Assembly (NCBI GenBank): GCA_947184155.2
Contig: CAMXCT020000258.1
Coordinates: 434,501 to 498,500, forward strand
Source: Cladocopium goreaui
Lineage: Eukaryota; Sar; Dinophyceae; Suessiales; Symbiodiniaceae
Length of the DNA stretch: 64,000 nt
Direction: 5' to 3'
Shown: positions 48,116 through 61,651 of the stretch, one piece after another
Numbering within the stretch: the stretch's first letter is position 1
Layout: the number at the start of each line of letters is the position of its first letter
Notes under the pieces: generated by a model
Told to the model about the DNA's origin: nothing
What the model saw: the letters and a program-made list of their open reading frames with translations, nothing else
Databases searched by the model: none
Program-made: the position numbers and the translations under genes

Positions 48116-48970
48116 GTGAAGCAGGAGAAGGAGGAGGCCAGCTGACATTGACATAATATCCAACAACCCTCACCTGACAGGTGGGAAAAAAAAACTAAGC
48201 TTCCAGTGCTTCCAGTTCCCTCTGAGATAGGGAACCAAGGTGATTTTTGAACGATCTCTGGGGATGGCTACATATCTGACAGCTACCTGGCAGATGAGTG
48301 ATCTTTAAAGACGGATATTATGGTTAGAACAGCTATTGGGGTCACAGTATCAGTGGCGTACAAAACACTAAACACTGAAATAAAAATGTTTGAACTTTGA
48401 ACATCTTAAAGGTTGAGGAACTGATACAGAGGTATTGAAGGACATCTTGTGGATGATTTTTTGGATAGTCTAGATGGAGTGGGATCATTGACCATTATAA
48501 TCCGCAAGTAACGAGATACCTGTTTACCAAGCAGTAGTTCATGGCACGGAAAGTTGGTTATTTTTCACGGTTTAAATTAAAATTCATTAAGTCGTGATCA
48601 TCGTTTGGACGCATTGGATTTTAAGGTCTTGGTCATCGACAATAGCAAGCCCCGGGGGAAGACCATGATCCAAGGTGAAGTAGATGATGTTAACCAGCTA
48701 TGGCTCCATGGTGCTGGAATATTGATCAACATTTACCCCCAATCCCAATGGGAAATATTTGCCATGGAGCATATGGGATAGGATGGATAGGGAATTTCTT
48801 TTCCGGGATACTGTTGTTGGTTGACAGATCTCAAGTCTGTGTCGGAACCACAACCAGATTCAGCGGCAATATCAAGACAGTAGCTGAGTCAGCCCGCGGT
48901 GTTCTCAGAAGATCCATGACCCTCCAGCAAACCAACATAGCTATGGAACATCGTCCATATAGAGATGACT
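48116..48970. other. Host intergenic DNA
   Basis: No gene or clear repeat beyond isolated fragments related to family R3 near 48,700-48,780 (ATGGTGCTGGAATAT... and GGAAATATTTGCCATGGAGC). Confidence 0.4.
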
Positions 48971-49082
48971 TCCCCTCTGGTAGTTTAATATAGCTATTGA
49001 ACATGGTGATTTAAAAAATTATAGTCGATTTGTCTATTGAAATTGGTGATTTTCCAAAACTATGCTAGTTTATAAGAGGGTA
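48971..49082. repeat. R1 copy
   Basis: CCCCTCTGGTAGTTTAATAT at the left and CTAGTTTATAAGAGGGTA at the right. More diverged than the other copies. Confidence 0.6.
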
Positions 49083-49277
49083 TCTATGAAACAATTGGTG
49101 GTTATTTTCCACAGCATTAGTTGTGACAGATTGCCAAAAGGTACAGGCAAGATCTTCTCAAAACACTAAGAGAAACCAACCACAGGGGACAATTTTATGG
49201 TGGGAATAGGGTGGAATATCAACATATGATTTTCATATTATACATCCTGGATTGTTTAAGTTGCAATATGTTATCAT

Positions 49278-49370
49278 CCCCATATGTTCCATGTATGGTA
49301 TATTTACCTACATTTGGGTGATTTGTATGGCAAATGTTGGTAAATATTCCATACATGGATCAAATGGGAT
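49278..49370. repeat. MITE-like family R3 (CATATGCTCCATG termini)
   Basis: Starts CCATATGTTCCATGTATGG and ends CCATACATGGATCAAATGGG, with ATTTACCTACATTTGGGTGA inside. Related copies: 45361-45467, about 52629-52722, 56721-56814 and 61174-61263. Confidence 0.72.
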
Positions 49371-49754
49371 CATTATCATTGGTAAATTGGTAACCGCGTC
49401 AGTGGTTTGATTCAACAAAAAACAGCAGATCTTTGCTCGCAAACTTATGAACGAAGATCTCCCGATGTGAATCCTACAGTTCTATGGCCGTGGAATTATA
49501 TATATATATATATCGTTAAAAACTAGTTATTATACCTGTTAAGGGCCAGAACTGTAGTTGTTGCTCCCATTGGTTAGCCTCATCAACTTTGACTCCGCCA
49601 CTGTCAAAAGACGTCCGGTGTTCGCATGTTGTATAAGCGCTGGGGAAACGCGGAGCTTGGAGTGTCTTGAAGAACCCCTTGAGACACAAGGCAAATTACA
49701 TGAATGGTAATCAGCCGACCCCACGGCTTATTGTTTCGTTTGGGTTGGTCTTAA

Positions 49755-50160
49755 AATAGGTTACAAGGTGTAGCCGCTCCCCAGCGAAAGAACAAATTTC
49801 GATTCAAGAACGTATCGGATGCAGCCACTTAAGCTTCTGCCACGAATGTCCCAGGATTCCGCCACGAACGTGCTCGGATTCAGCCACGAATCTTCAAGCA
49901 CGAATAGATAGTATTCGAGAACTTTTGCGTGCAGATTTAAGCACAAATCTTCCAGCACAAATATGATCGGATTCAAGAACAAATACTGTAGGTTTCAGCC
50001 ACATATCTTCAAGCACGAAAGGCCAATCTTCCAGAACTTTTGTGACCAGATTCAAGCACAAATCTTCCAGCACGAACGCGTGAGGATTCGAGAACGAATA
50101 CTTTCGGATTCAGCCACTGGTTTCCCGAAGATTGTCAGTCATTTTTAGAACTTCCCCCCC
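49755..50160. repeat. Degenerate repeat of CAAATCTTCCAGCACGAA units
   Basis: Units of about 30-35 bases built from GGATTCAGCCACGAATCTTC or GATTCAAGCACAAATCTTCC recur about ten times. No gene is supported. Confidence 0.7.
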
Positions 50161-50400
50161 CAAGGCCCTACATGCAATAATACTCCTCAATTCAGAAGCC
50201 TCCTCTTACATAGAGTTCTTCTCACGATCCTAAGTCATTTTTAAACTTGCCCCCCCTAAAGCCCTACATGCAATAGTATTCATCAATTCAGAAGCCTCCT
50301 CTTACATAGAGTTCTTCTCACGGTCCTAAGTCATTTTTAAAAAAATCCACCCCTAACGCCTTACATGCAATAGTATTCCTCAACTCACAGCCTCGTTCCG
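50150..50400. repeat. Three tandem copies of a unit of about 115 bp
   Basis: Phrases such as CCCTACATGCAATA, TCAATTCAGAAGCCTCCTC and TTACATAGAGTTCTTCTCAC occur in order near 50,165, 50,270 and 50,375 (last copy partial). Confidence 0.8.
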
Positions 50401-50419
50401 AATTTAAGTTTGAGACAAC

Positions 50420-50860
50420 AGTTCTGTACATTTCCAAGATAAGTCTCCAAAGATGTCTTCCTTAGTTACTGCATATAAGTTTCTGTTTCTGAAGATAAGT
50501 TACGGAAGATAAGTTAGCACATATTGTTTTCATGAGTTACCGAATATAAGTTTCTGAAGATAAGTTACGGAAGATCAGTGACCGAAGATTGTTTTCATTA
50601 GTTACAGAATATATGTTTCTGAATATAAGTTACGGAAGATAAGTGACCGAAGATTGTTTTCATTAGTTACAGAATATAAGTTCGCGAATATCAGGGCTAC
50701 AATAAGTTCCCGAATACAGTTTTATAAGTTTCCAAAGATAAGTTACTGAAGATATCCCTGTTAGTGCCTGAAAATAAGTTTCGGAAGATAAGTTCCCGAA
50801 GATTAGTGACCGAATCCGTTCCCATTAGTTACCGAATACAACGTTGACCCCCAGCGAAAT
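50420..50860. repeat. Tandem repeats of GAAGATAAGTTACG / ATTAGTTACAGAATATAAGTT
   Basis: Short units alternating GAAGATAAGTTACGGAAGAT and GATTGTTTTCATTAGTTAC fill about 440 bases. No gene. Confidence 0.75.
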
Positions 50861-51479
50861 GTTCGGAAACAAAACTATAAGTATGGTTACGTAAGTTTAC
50901 CATAAACCCTGGTGAAAGGAAACTGATATGTTTTTTTTCCCATGTGTGAGTGAATCTACCATTTAGGGAATCCAACACGAGAAAAACAAATAATTACAGT
51001 CCATCCATACAACTATTATCTACTGTTTATCTACCATAGACGGTAGTGAACTTTGTTAGAGGTTCCCGTTTTTTTGTTTTTGCTCCCCAGTAATCTGACA
51101 TAGCTATTGAAAATTAATTTTACGATGTCAATACCTATGTCAAATTACCAGAGGGTGTATCACTGTACAAATATGTTCACACGGGAAGATCTGGATGTTT
51201 CGGGTGGTTCCCGGTGGCTTTCTCTATGCACTTCTTTGAAAGATACTAGAGCGAATCTGTTTGTTGCATTTTGGTTTTAACTTGACAACAATATCTGAAA
51301 ACAAATAGGAAATATAATGAACTATATTGCACATCAATGGTTAGTTCCTTTTCAATGCCACACAGCGTTTATTACAACGTTGCTTTTTTTTGTAAATAAA
51401 ATGGTCTGTTGTGATACCAGACCCAAGAAGATTAACATTAGGTAATCTCCCAGGTTCTCATATTCAATGTGTTGTTCAA

Positions 51480-52085
51480 GGAATTTGGCTCTTATATATA
51501 TATTATATATTATATGTTATATATCATACCTTATATATGTTATATTTTATCTCATATACTAAATATTATACCTTATATATTTTTTATATTATTTATCATA
51601 TTTTATATGTTATATATCATTGTTTGTTTAATATTTTTTTAGTTTTATTGGATATTTTTGAAATATATATTAAACATTAAAATTTTATAGTGTATATATT
51701 TATATTTATTTATTATATTATTTCCTAGTGTATTATTTTGAATCATGTTATATTATGTGATTTTATATCTTTTTAAATATTGTTTATTTAATATTATATT
51801 ATATTATTTATTTTATTTTTAGTGTATTATACTATTTTTTTTTATATATAATATTATATATTATATTCTTTATTATATATATATATGTATAAAAGGTGCA
51901 ATAGGATGTGCGGCTTATATATATATTATTTTTCATATATTGTATTTTATTTATATTATATTATGAATACTGTATCATATATATATATATATATTATTTT
52001 AAATTATATCTATGTATTACTTTATTACAATACATATATATATGTTATATACAATTTATATATATATATATATAGCTATTATGTA
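51480..52085. repeat. AT-rich low-complexity tract
   Basis: TATA and TATT repeats over 600 bases, with one more complex patch at about 51,890-51,920. ORFs in it are Tyr/Ile low-complexity artefacts. Confidence 0.85.
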
Positions 52086-52245
52086 TTTTGTCGTTTCCCA
52101 TAGTCTCTTTTGACAAGCATGGAGAGTTTCAGACGACTTAGAGGTCCCAAAATGCATCATATGGGTAGTTGGGTCTGGTCAGCACCTCAAAAGTGATTGA
52201 AACATTTTGAACATATGGTATATCAATAGCATATCATCATATATT

Positions 52246-52399
52246 CAATGGTCATTTCAGGAACCTGAGTTGGAGGTACCTACCATATCCCACCATATAT
52301 AATGCCTATGTAAGGCCGCGTCCTATGTAAGGGAATATCCCCACAACATATGGCCTTATATGGTACAGTACCTCCATTTCGGGATCCTGAAAATACCAA
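52246..52399. repeat. MITE-like family R2 (CAGGAACCTGA...TAGGATCCTGAA)
   Basis: Ends CATTTCAGGAACCTGAGTTG and GGGATCCTGAAAAT form imperfect inverted repeats, around GGAGGTACCTACCATAT and its mirror. Related copies are at 45230-45360, 53101-53232 and 59433-59585, all with AAGGGAATATCCC in the centre. Confidence 0.78.
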
Positions 52400-53100
52400 T
52401 GATGTATGGCATAAATATTTTACTAATGCGGTACACGCGGGATCTAGAATATGGCAAACATTCACTAAACAACTTTGAAAAGACACATGACATCTGTGGT
52501 CCCCGGGATTTTTCAACATCGATTCGGGGGCCATCGGGAACCACCGTCGGACAACATCTTGTGATATCTTGTGTGTCTTTGGACTTTATATGACTTTATA
52601 AAACATTTTTCACCAACTCACTATCACCCGCTCCATGTATGGTATATTTACCATTATTTACCTACATTTGGGTGATTTTTGGGGCAACTGCTGGTAAATA
52701 TTCCAGCACCATGGTTCGCATGTGGTTCATCACATGACGTCAGTATGCTTAGATGGCCTATGGAGTTCGTGGAACCACTTGTTTTGATGATCTTCATGGC
52801 ACGGGGTGAAGCTGGTATATTCCCCTATTGAAGTAATGAATCACTGGATTATATCAATTACATCCCCAGTGAACTAATAGAGTAATGCAACCTCATTTGA
52901 TGATCATTTTTGTGAATAATGACAGGATAATGAATGATAATGGGTTATAACCAAGAAAAATTCACCAGTGAACTAACTCAGCCCTTTTGGCGAAGACTCT
53001 GCTACCGGTCTCCTGTCCAGCACAATGCGAGAGACCTGCACTGCGCAGCGTTCTGGGTATCGGTCAAAAGAGGTCGAACTTTGGACACCCTACAGTTATC

Positions 53101-53232
53101 AATGGCCATTTCAGGAACCCTGAATTGGAGGTACCTACCATATATATAAGGCCTATGTAAGGGAATATCCCAGCAAAATATGGCCTTATATGGAACAGTA
53201 CCTCCATTTTAGGATCCTGAAATTCCCATTGA
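53101..53232. repeat. R2 copy
   Basis: CAATGGCCATTTCAGGAACC at the left and TTAGGATCCTGAAATTCCCA at the right; the central AAGGGAATATCCC is conserved. Confidence 0.78.
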
Positions 53233-54189
53233 AGTTATAGCTGAAGATGTTTTATCATGGTCCCATTGGCTAACCCACCATTTGGGGAATCTACTAGGGT
53301 TATGATGTCCAATGTCTACCATTTTTGGTAGTCCTGACTCAGTCCACGATTATTTTGGGCATTGGAACAGAAACAAAACCCAACGTTTCGGTTCAAACCC
53401 AGATTTGCTTCAAGTTTAAGCAGTTCAATTTTCCAACTTGTGTTCATCCATAAAGAATCCTTGGTTTTCATCAGATTTTTGTTGGATCACGTTCAAAATC
53501 CAATGACCTGTGCCATCTTTTGATCCAAAAAGAACCCACTGACTTTGGTCCCAAAGGGACGATTCCAGTGCCAGCTGTTTAACGGTGATGCACCTGGAAT
53601 TTTAGTGTTGCTGGAGGCAGGATGACTCGTTTGATCTCGAACGTTCGGTGCTTGATTGAGCTTGATACAGTTACAAATGGGATGAAATAACTTCTGCAAC
53701 TTAGGTTATATAATATAGATAATTCTATATATATACACACATATATTTATATATACATATATATATAATTTAAATGAGATTATAAGTTTATTGTACGTTT
53801 ATACGTGTTTGCCATCACACATTGACTAGTTTTTTCTTTGACATTGTGATTGTGTTTTTTAGATGATAATGTTATTTGATGTTGTTGGCTGAGTTCGTGT
53901 TTTATTTCTCACCATCAATGGATAGTTAGTATATGTGACATGGTCAAGGTAGTTGCTGATTGGTGGTTTGGAACATGAGTTATATGTTTCCATATGTTGG
54001 GAATAATCAAATCCCAACTGACGAACTCATATTTTTCAGAGGGGGATGTCAACCACCAACCAGGTTGGAACGTAGTATACCCATTCGTTGGGGGATGATC
54101 ATCCATGAAAAAGGGGGATTTCATCAACCCATGATTCCGATGTTTTTATTCCCATGGCATGGATGACCATAAACCATGTATGAATGACC

Positions 54190-54480
54190 ATAAACCATGT
54201 ACATTTAAATATGTATATACATACATGTTCATACATATATACATATACATATGTACACATATACACATATATGTACATATATATATGTACATTATATATA
54301 TCATATACATATATATATATATAATTTACATATATATATATAATATACATATATAATATACATATATATATATAATTTACATATATATATAATATACATA
54401 TATAATTTACATATAGATAATTTACATATATAATATACATGTTTTCATAATACACATATATATTTATATATGTACGTGTA
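54190..54480. repeat. TA/TACA microsatellite
   Basis: Alternating purine-pyrimidine repeats (ACATATATAC and variants) for about 290 bases. ORFs over it are low-complexity artefacts. Confidence 0.88.
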
Positions 54481-54589
54481 TAAGCCATTTAATATATGCC
54501 ATGTTTAGTCCCTTAATTTGATGAAGCCATCCATTCATCCCATCGTCTCAGTACTCCGGCCGTGGCCGCTGGGGACTAGTTTTCTTTTA

Positions 54590-55180
54590 ATGTTCAATGA
54601 AAACACCAGTGTTAACATAGATCATTATCTATAATATATGATCATCACTAATTATCTATTAATTAATGTTAATATATACATTATCTATAATATAGATCTA
54701 ATTAATGTTATTTTTGCTTTAGTGATGATTGATATACTATGATGAATGCTAAAACAAAATTTGTTTCATATGGTGATTAACAAAACTATATAATGGTTCA
54801 ATGTGTTTAAACAGAAATTAATGGAACTATGATCAATATTAATTAAATATGTTGATATAGATTAATTAATGGAACTATGGTAGAAATATTTTCATCACTA
54901 ATTTACTATTAAAAATTGATGATTAATACAGTGATTAACATTAATTAAATGGTTAATATTGTTGAGTAACATTAATCATCATAGTTTTTTTTGGGGTGGA
55001 ATATGAATCCCACCCAAAAAAAACACTATGAGGATTAATATTGAAATGCCCTAAATCTGCTATTTTTCTAAAATCCTCTCATTATTCATTAATAATCGTA
55101 TTGAACCTAGGTTTGTTTATATCATTAATGATTATCATTATTCAATAATGGATCAACCTAGACATATATTACTAGTAAAC
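54590..55180. other. AT-rich host DNA with TTAAT repeats
   Basis: Many ATTAATGTTAATTA-type words occur, with a 17-bp inverted pair near 54,986-55,030 (a run ending TTTTTTTTGG...CCAAAAAAAA). No gene. Confidence 0.5.
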
Positions 55181-55339
55181 CTTTCGTTTGGACTGTGGAT
55201 GACTCTGGCTTGTTTTCAGACGCTCCCCCCCCCAAGTTTCATAGGATGGTGAAAAATAAGTAGCCAACTTTTAGTGCATCGCGACATTGGGAACCACTTA
55301 AGATTACCATGTTCATTGGGAGAAAATTTGGTAAACCAT

Positions 55340-55430
55340 GATAAACAGTGATAAACCATGATAAACCAGGATAAACCATGATAAACCATGATAAATCAGG
55401 ATAAACCATGATAAACCATGAGAAACCACT
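55340..55430. repeat. Tandem CATGATAAAC repeat
   Basis: CCATGATAAA with small variants is repeated about nine times. Confidence 0.82.
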
Positions 55431-55871
55431 GAATCAGCGTATTTTAAGACAAATCCAATCTCCATGTTTGATCTTTTCACCCCCATGTTTGCTGGTTACC
55501 TGCGGAAGAGTGTGGGTCAAAACTGGGGTTGATAAAACCAGTGATGGTCATACCCCCAATCGCATCCGATTGAGAAAGGTTATCATCCGAAATCCCTGCC
55601 GAAGAGTGGTTGGAAGACCATACTCTCCTGTCCAAAACAAAAGCACCTGAACCTGTTCCAATTTGAGTCTCCCAATGGCTTCACCCCGAAGTTTGTGACT
55701 TCAATACGGTGGTTTCCTGAAATGGGGGTACCCCAGTCATCATCCATTTCTAGATCGGATTTTCCATTATCAATCAACCAGCTATTGAGGTACCTCCATT
55801 TTTGGAAACCCCCAGAAGGGTTGTAAATTCCATTGTTTCGATATACTTAGTCACCATTTCGTGGGGTTACA

Positions 55872-55976
55872 TACCATCTGGTTATTGAACATAGCCATGG
55901 AAAATCACCATTTTTAATAGGTAAACCATCTATAAATGGGCCATTTTCCATCGCTATGTTACATAACCAGAGGGTT
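55872..55976. repeat. R1 copy
   Basis: TACCATCTGGTTATTGAACA and complement as ends, about 105 bp, central GTAAACCATC. Confidence 0.78.
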
Positions 55977-56219
55977 AAATTCCATCTATAATTGGGTTTT
56001 AAATATGGTTATGAACCACTGGAATGATCCTCCAAGTAATGTCAATAAAGAAATAATCGACCACCCATATGTTGATGGTTTATACCATCCAATTATGGTA
56101 AGTCATTGGTGGCGGTGGATCTATTTGTGGAACCCCCGATATCAGAGTCGTTAGAGCCACAAAGGATCGATTCATTTGGGTGTCCACGTAGACGGTCTTC
56201 AATATTAGGGGATGTGATC

Positions 56220-56420
56220 ATATATTATTTATATATATATAATTATATATATAATAATTATTATTATTGTGTTATTAGTTTATTATTTTATTATGTTATA
56301 TTACATAATATTGTATTATTTTTGTTCTATTTTTTTATATTATACTTTTATTTTATATTATTTCATTATATATATTTTTTTATATATTATATCATTTATT
56401 TGTTCAAAACATGTTAGAAT
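56220..56420. repeat. AT-rich low-complexity tract
   Basis: TATATT- and TTATTA-rich DNA; ORFs are Phe/Tyr/Ile artefacts. Confidence 0.82.
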
Positions 56421-56720
56421 AAAAAAAATATTTATGTAGATATAATTCCAACATGTTTTGAAAAATAAATAGTATAATATAATAATAACATGTTTCCAAC
56501 CGGACCACCCAAGTTGACCGAGTTATAAAGCAACATTCACAGAGGTTGCAGTAAATTGTGTATAAGAAACACCTATAGTTCATTGTAAATACATCGTAAA
56601 TACTCCAATGTGGCCCCCCCAGTTATGTTTCTTGCTTTGTAAACCCCATGAATACTTTAATTCATTTTAATAGAAGCACCATGAACCATAGTGAAATAGT
56701 AGTTATAATAGTTACAATTA

Positions 56721-56814
56721 CCCATATGCTTCATGGTGCTGGAATATTTACCAACATTTGCTCAACATAAATCACCCAAATGTAGGTAAATATACCATAT
56801 GTGGAGCATATGGG
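56721..56814. repeat. R3 copy
   Basis: CCCATATGCTTCATGGTGCT at the left and GTGGAGCATATGGG at the right. The inverted ends are clear. Confidence 0.78.
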
Positions 56815-57679
56815 TGTTAAATAGATCCTTAAATTTCATATGGTTTGACTATGGTTTCAGGTAGATATAACTATAGTGAATGGAGGTTATTTCATGTTTT
56901 ATAAACCAACTTAGCTCTCCTTCGGAGTCCCACATTGTATGCTTTTCCGTTGAAACTTTGACCTCCCGATCTCGGACGTCGTGCCTTCCTGCCTTCCATG
57001 ATACACTTTGAGGTATTGAATCTCACCTCGGCTGGTGCTGTGAAAATCATATGTTTTCTTGTTATCCATCCATCCCTTTTTTTGGAGATATCCCATGAAT
57101 CTGCCAAATAAAATATTCCCATGAAATCACCATGAAATCACCAGCCAGATAGGATCCACAGTTTGCTCGAAAAGAAAGCCGTGTGCCGACCGACGTTTCC
57201 TCTGGAAAAAATCTGACCGCCGCGGCGATTTATTGAACGGTGGGTTTTGTTAAAAATGTTGGAAATATGGCATGTACTCTTCGGATCTCTCCGGGAAACA
57301 TATACCCTTCAAGGTGGTGCCCCAGTTTGTTAGCTAAGTTGGTGCAAATAACTCCCATAACTCTGGTTTATGGCAGCAAATTGCTGTTTCTTTTTGATAT
57401 TTCATACCTAGATGTTTTTCTGAGTTGACTTTGCCTTTAAAAATGGGACACTCAGAATTGCAAGGTTTGGGTTTGACAAATGGTCAACGGTTTTTCTTGA
57501 CTTCAGGAAAGGCTCCAACATAGATACAGCGACGACAAAATCATTTGACCGTACCGACATTTGTTTTTCTGAGTTTGTTTTTTTTAAAGGGAGACTCAGA
57601 ATTGCAAGGGTTGAGGAATGGTAAGCTGGTTATTGACATAAGGGAATGCCCCAAAATCAAAACCAAAATGGATCAGGGT

Positions 57680-57728
57680 CAAACATGCCTACGCAACAAA
57701 CATGCCTACGCAACAAACATGCCTATGC
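57680..57728. repeat. Three tandem copies of an 18-bp unit
   Basis: CATGCCTACGCAACAAA repeated with minor change near the 3' end. Confidence 0.8.
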
Positions 57729-58059
57729 AATAGAGAAACCCAAGCTAATACTATGTACATACATAGGACATTCAGGCTTTGAAGCGCAATCCAAACTAAT
57801 CAACTGCGTTCTATGACTCAAAGACCCAGCTTCAATCTATAGAGGATAGGAGCCAGTATACGTATATATAAATATGTATTCGCGCAAAATCAAAGTGATA
57901 TTATCTATATACATCAACAAATATATCACAGTAGATTCAAAGGAAGAGAAGTGCCTTGGTATGTATGCCTACAAGTATCTACAAAGACAAAATAGCCATA
58001 TAAAGGTTTAGATGTATACTCGTTCACTCAAAAAACTCAAGAAACATTTAAATGCATGT

Positions 58060-58330
58060 ATTTTTGTATGTATTTATATGTCTGTCGGTAGGTAGGTATG
58101 TAGGTAGGTAGGTATGTATGTATGTATTTTTGAATGTACGCATGTATGTAGGCCCTGGGGCGTGGTGGCCCTCTATGGGTGTGAGTGAGGTGTTTAACAT
58201 ATGGTTTCCTAGTGTTTAAGTTATTTTGCTTACCCTTTTAATATTTATATTTATATCTATATCTATATATATATTTATTTATTTATTTATTTCTCTATAC
58301 CTATATCTATATCAATATCTCTATATAAAA
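58060..58330. repeat. GTAGGTAGGTATGTA and TATATTTATTT microsatellites
   Basis: Two simple-repeat tracts, at 58,070-58,150 and 58,230-58,330, separated by about 80 bases of unique DNA. Confidence 0.82.
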
Positions 58331-59432
58331 ATAGTTATATGTACATATCTAGAGTGTAAATAGCACAAGAACCTATTTTCCACAAAGTTTCGAAAAACCT
58401 TCGCCCCGGCTCCGAGAGCACAAAAACTTGCAGTTGGTCTCGTGACATCATCAAGTCATGATGAACCATGGACAAAAAATACATCACGCAAGGGAAAAGA
58501 AAGAACATATATATGGAAAACCCAAACTGGAAAATCCATATATGGATAACAAACATATATGTTAAACCATGAAAATTAATGTTAGGATATATGTTAGGAA
58601 AATCAATGAAAAGACATAGCCTATATGAAAATGATACCCTTTTTTCGTGATAACTATAGTTGAAACGCACAAATTCATACCCTATGGATCCACTCCAACA
58701 GGTGATCATTCATTCTATCCCATCTCCTTATACTACTTGTATTAATAAGTCTCCCTGCTGTAGGTTTTAATAATCCCCAATAACCCACCATGCAGGTAAT
58801 ATAGATATCTCTATACAGCATGGAGGCGTTCCAAAATCATAATTTAACTTCTAAACAATCAATAACACATCACCTTATTACCTGTGACATGTTTTGTTTT
58901 CTTAAGATTTGCCTATATGATCTAGTGATGTGAGTTTTATTTCAGGTTAGTAAAACAAATAAATTTCCCTTGGTATTTTTATTCCTCACAATATCAGTCA
59001 ATATCCTTGTCTTTACGGAGATACCCCCTGACCCATAATGGAAAGATAGCCCATAAAATACTCATGAAGATACCCCATAATTTACGATCATATGCCCACT
59101 GAATGATAACAACCTCACTATTCTCCGGAACCGTGGAATGATGTTTATTGTTGGGGGGAATTCTCCGGAGAATATCCCCAGATACCCATCATATCATTAT
59201 CATATCCTCAATGATATCTGGGGATCTGATAGTATGATATGATAGTATGGGAATCCTCATTGATGATCATATTTTGAGTGATTCCCATAGTTCCCAGATA
59301 CCACCATCATATCAAAGTGGTGCTGAGCTAAATCGCAAAGTTGGTGCATTTATAAATATTTATAACTCCAATTTCACTTGGGTTTATGTTCGATATACCT
59401 ATACTTTTCATAGTGGATGGTGGTTATATACC

Positions 59433-59585
59433 AATGGCCCTGGCCATTTCAGGAACCTAAATCGGAGGTACCTACCATATATAAGGCCTATATTATATAA
59501 GGCCTATGTAAGGGAATATCCCCACAAAATATGGCCAGAAATATGGTACAGTACCTCTATTTTAGGATCCTGAAATTCCCATTGA
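59433..59585. repeat. R2 copy
   Basis: Ends GGCCATTTCAGGAACCTAAA-like and TTAGGATCCTGAAATTCCC; contains a partial internal duplication of ATATAAGGCCTATATTATAT. Confidence 0.75.
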
Positions 59586-60328
59586 TTATAAACCAACAAA
59601 CATCACTGGGGGGGCACCACCTTGATCTGAAAATCATTTTTGCCAGGAACCTGGTGTCGGACTTTGGCTCTGCTCGCAGGCCGCCATCGCAAGTTTTGGT
59701 GGGGATTTCATGGGAAGAAATTTGGAAAATTTCGATTTTTTTTAATATGAATGGGATTTTCATGGAGGTTTATAGCTGCTAAAACCAGCTAGCTCTCATT
59801 TGCTCAGTCGATGAGGTGTTTTTTCTTATGAAAATCACTACTTGGGGAATCTATAGGGAATATGTTTTCCATTTTTGGGTGGTTCTTAAGCAAATCCAAT
59901 CATATTTCAAAGGAAACGTGGCCTCAATCAACTATACTACAATGCTGATATTTCATGGAGGTATAAACCGGCGTTTTCACAGCCATGGAGAAATTCCTCA
60001 ACCCACCCAGCCATTTGCATTCGATAAGACTCGGGCGACTCGGGGCCGGCGTCGGCTTGCCATCCTGACAAAGTCCATCAGTGACAGATACGACCCGTGA
60101 ACGTTGCCACAGGAACTGCTTTGTGCAGCACCGATGGATCATCATGGTAATTTTAATGTAAGCAGAGTTGTCAATTTAAGTGTGGGTCCCAGCCCGGAAC
60201 TGGGGTTGCAACATAGCTGGGGTTGGATATGATGACCATGTTTTCTACTTGTTTTTTTGGGCTTGGATGTACCCTGGCAATAACAGGTAAATGGCTATTT
60301 CACCCATCAAAAAGTTAGATTTTCAAAA

Positions 60329-60433
60329 TACCATCTGGTTATTTAACATAGCCATGGAAAATCACCATTTTTCTTAGGTAAACCATCTATAAATGGGCCA
60401 TTTTCCATGGCTATGTTAAATAACCAGATGGCA
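60329..60433. repeat. R1 copy
   Basis: TACCATCTGGTTATTTAACA and exact-looking complement at the other end; nearly perfect palindrome. Confidence 0.85.
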
Positions 60434-60745
60434 GTTGAAATATGAAGGGATGCAAACCCCAAATCATCTCACCAACCACAACTGGTTAGTAACTACCATG
60501 GTAACCCAGCTAGAAATGAGTAACTTTGAAAGTGCGATGATCCTGCAAGAGTAGACTAACCCATTTGGAATATGTAATTTGTGCAGCTATCAAAGGTTCG
60601 TATTTTCTGGTGATGTTTGTTTGGAGAGAGTCGGCCATTGTTGTTACAAATAGTTATTTGTTATTCCCATGTCATAGCCCAGCTACATTGCTTTTAAAAC
60701 TTTCTATGTTCCACTTCCTCAAATAAATTGACAATAGATTGAACA

Positions 60746-60853
60746 TACCCTCTGGTAAACTAACACAACTATGGAAAACAAACATTTTTCATGGATAAAT
60801 CAACCATTTCTATGGCCATGTTCAATAGCTTTCTGTTAGTTTACCAGAGGGTA
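60746..60853. repeat. R1 copy
   Basis: TACCCTCTGGTAAACTAACA and complement; conserved ends. Confidence 0.82.
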
Positions 60854-61173
60854 ATTGCGTAGATCATGAATCCCTCAAGCACGGATTCTCCACATCTCCG
60901 TCAATTAAAACCACAGGGTTTTTCTGAGATTGTCCACTCTGTTGTCAGCGGAAAAAACTGTGGTATCTTTGAGATACACCTTGTGGTAATAGACAAAATA
61001 GCTATGGTATAGACATATTTTTCCGTTTACGGATGATGAATCCCTATATTCACCTATTAAAAATGCTGATTTTCCGTAGCTTTATTAAACCACCATTGGA
61101 AATGGAGTAGTATTTGAATTTACGACCTGGTAGAGCTATTGACGCGGTTACCAATTTACCAATGATAATGATC

Positions 61174-61263
61174 TCATATGCTCCATGTATGGAGTGTTTA
61201 TCATTTGCCCAACATAAATCACCCAGTTTTGTAGGTAAATATACCATACATGGAGCATATGGG
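61174..61263. repeat. R3 copy
   Basis: CATATGCTCCATGTATGGAG at the left and TACATGGAGCATATGGG at the right. Confidence 0.78.
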
Positions 61264-61463
61264 TAATATCTATTTTATATATATATATAATTATATTATA
61301 TATGTATGTGAATACAAGGATATATATATATATGTATATATGATGATGAGTTTTTAGCATCAAAACTGAGTTCCAGGCTCCAAGTTGGAAGCGACATGCC
61401 GGGCCGAGCTGTGGCAGGTCCCAGCGGGCAGCGCGAGGGGTTCCCCAGGAATGTTTGATTGGA

Positions 61464-61566
61464 TACCCTCTGGTAAACTAACATAACTATGGAAAATCAC
61501 CATTTTTAATGGGAAAATCAACTATAAATGGCCATTTTCAATAGCTATGTTAGTTTACCAGAGGGG
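61464..61566. repeat. R1 copy
   Basis: TACCCTCTGGTAAACTAACA and complement, about 100 bp upstream of the coding segment at 61652. Confidence 0.82.
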
Positions 61567-61651
61567 ATCATGGGATCTGGGCAAATTATAACGACCTCAC
61601 GGTTCTCCCGAACCCTGGAATCATGGTGTTTTATAGGGAAAACATCCCAAA

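Noticed and set aside
47608..48166. Open frames over the minisatellites (repeats of Ile/Phe/Ser or Cys/Gln/Lys)
   Set aside because: They follow directly from the repeat period and contain no start context or domain.
51480..56420. Tyr/Ile/Phe-rich ORFs in AT-rich tracts
   Set aside because: Low-complexity artefacts of TATA-type repeats.
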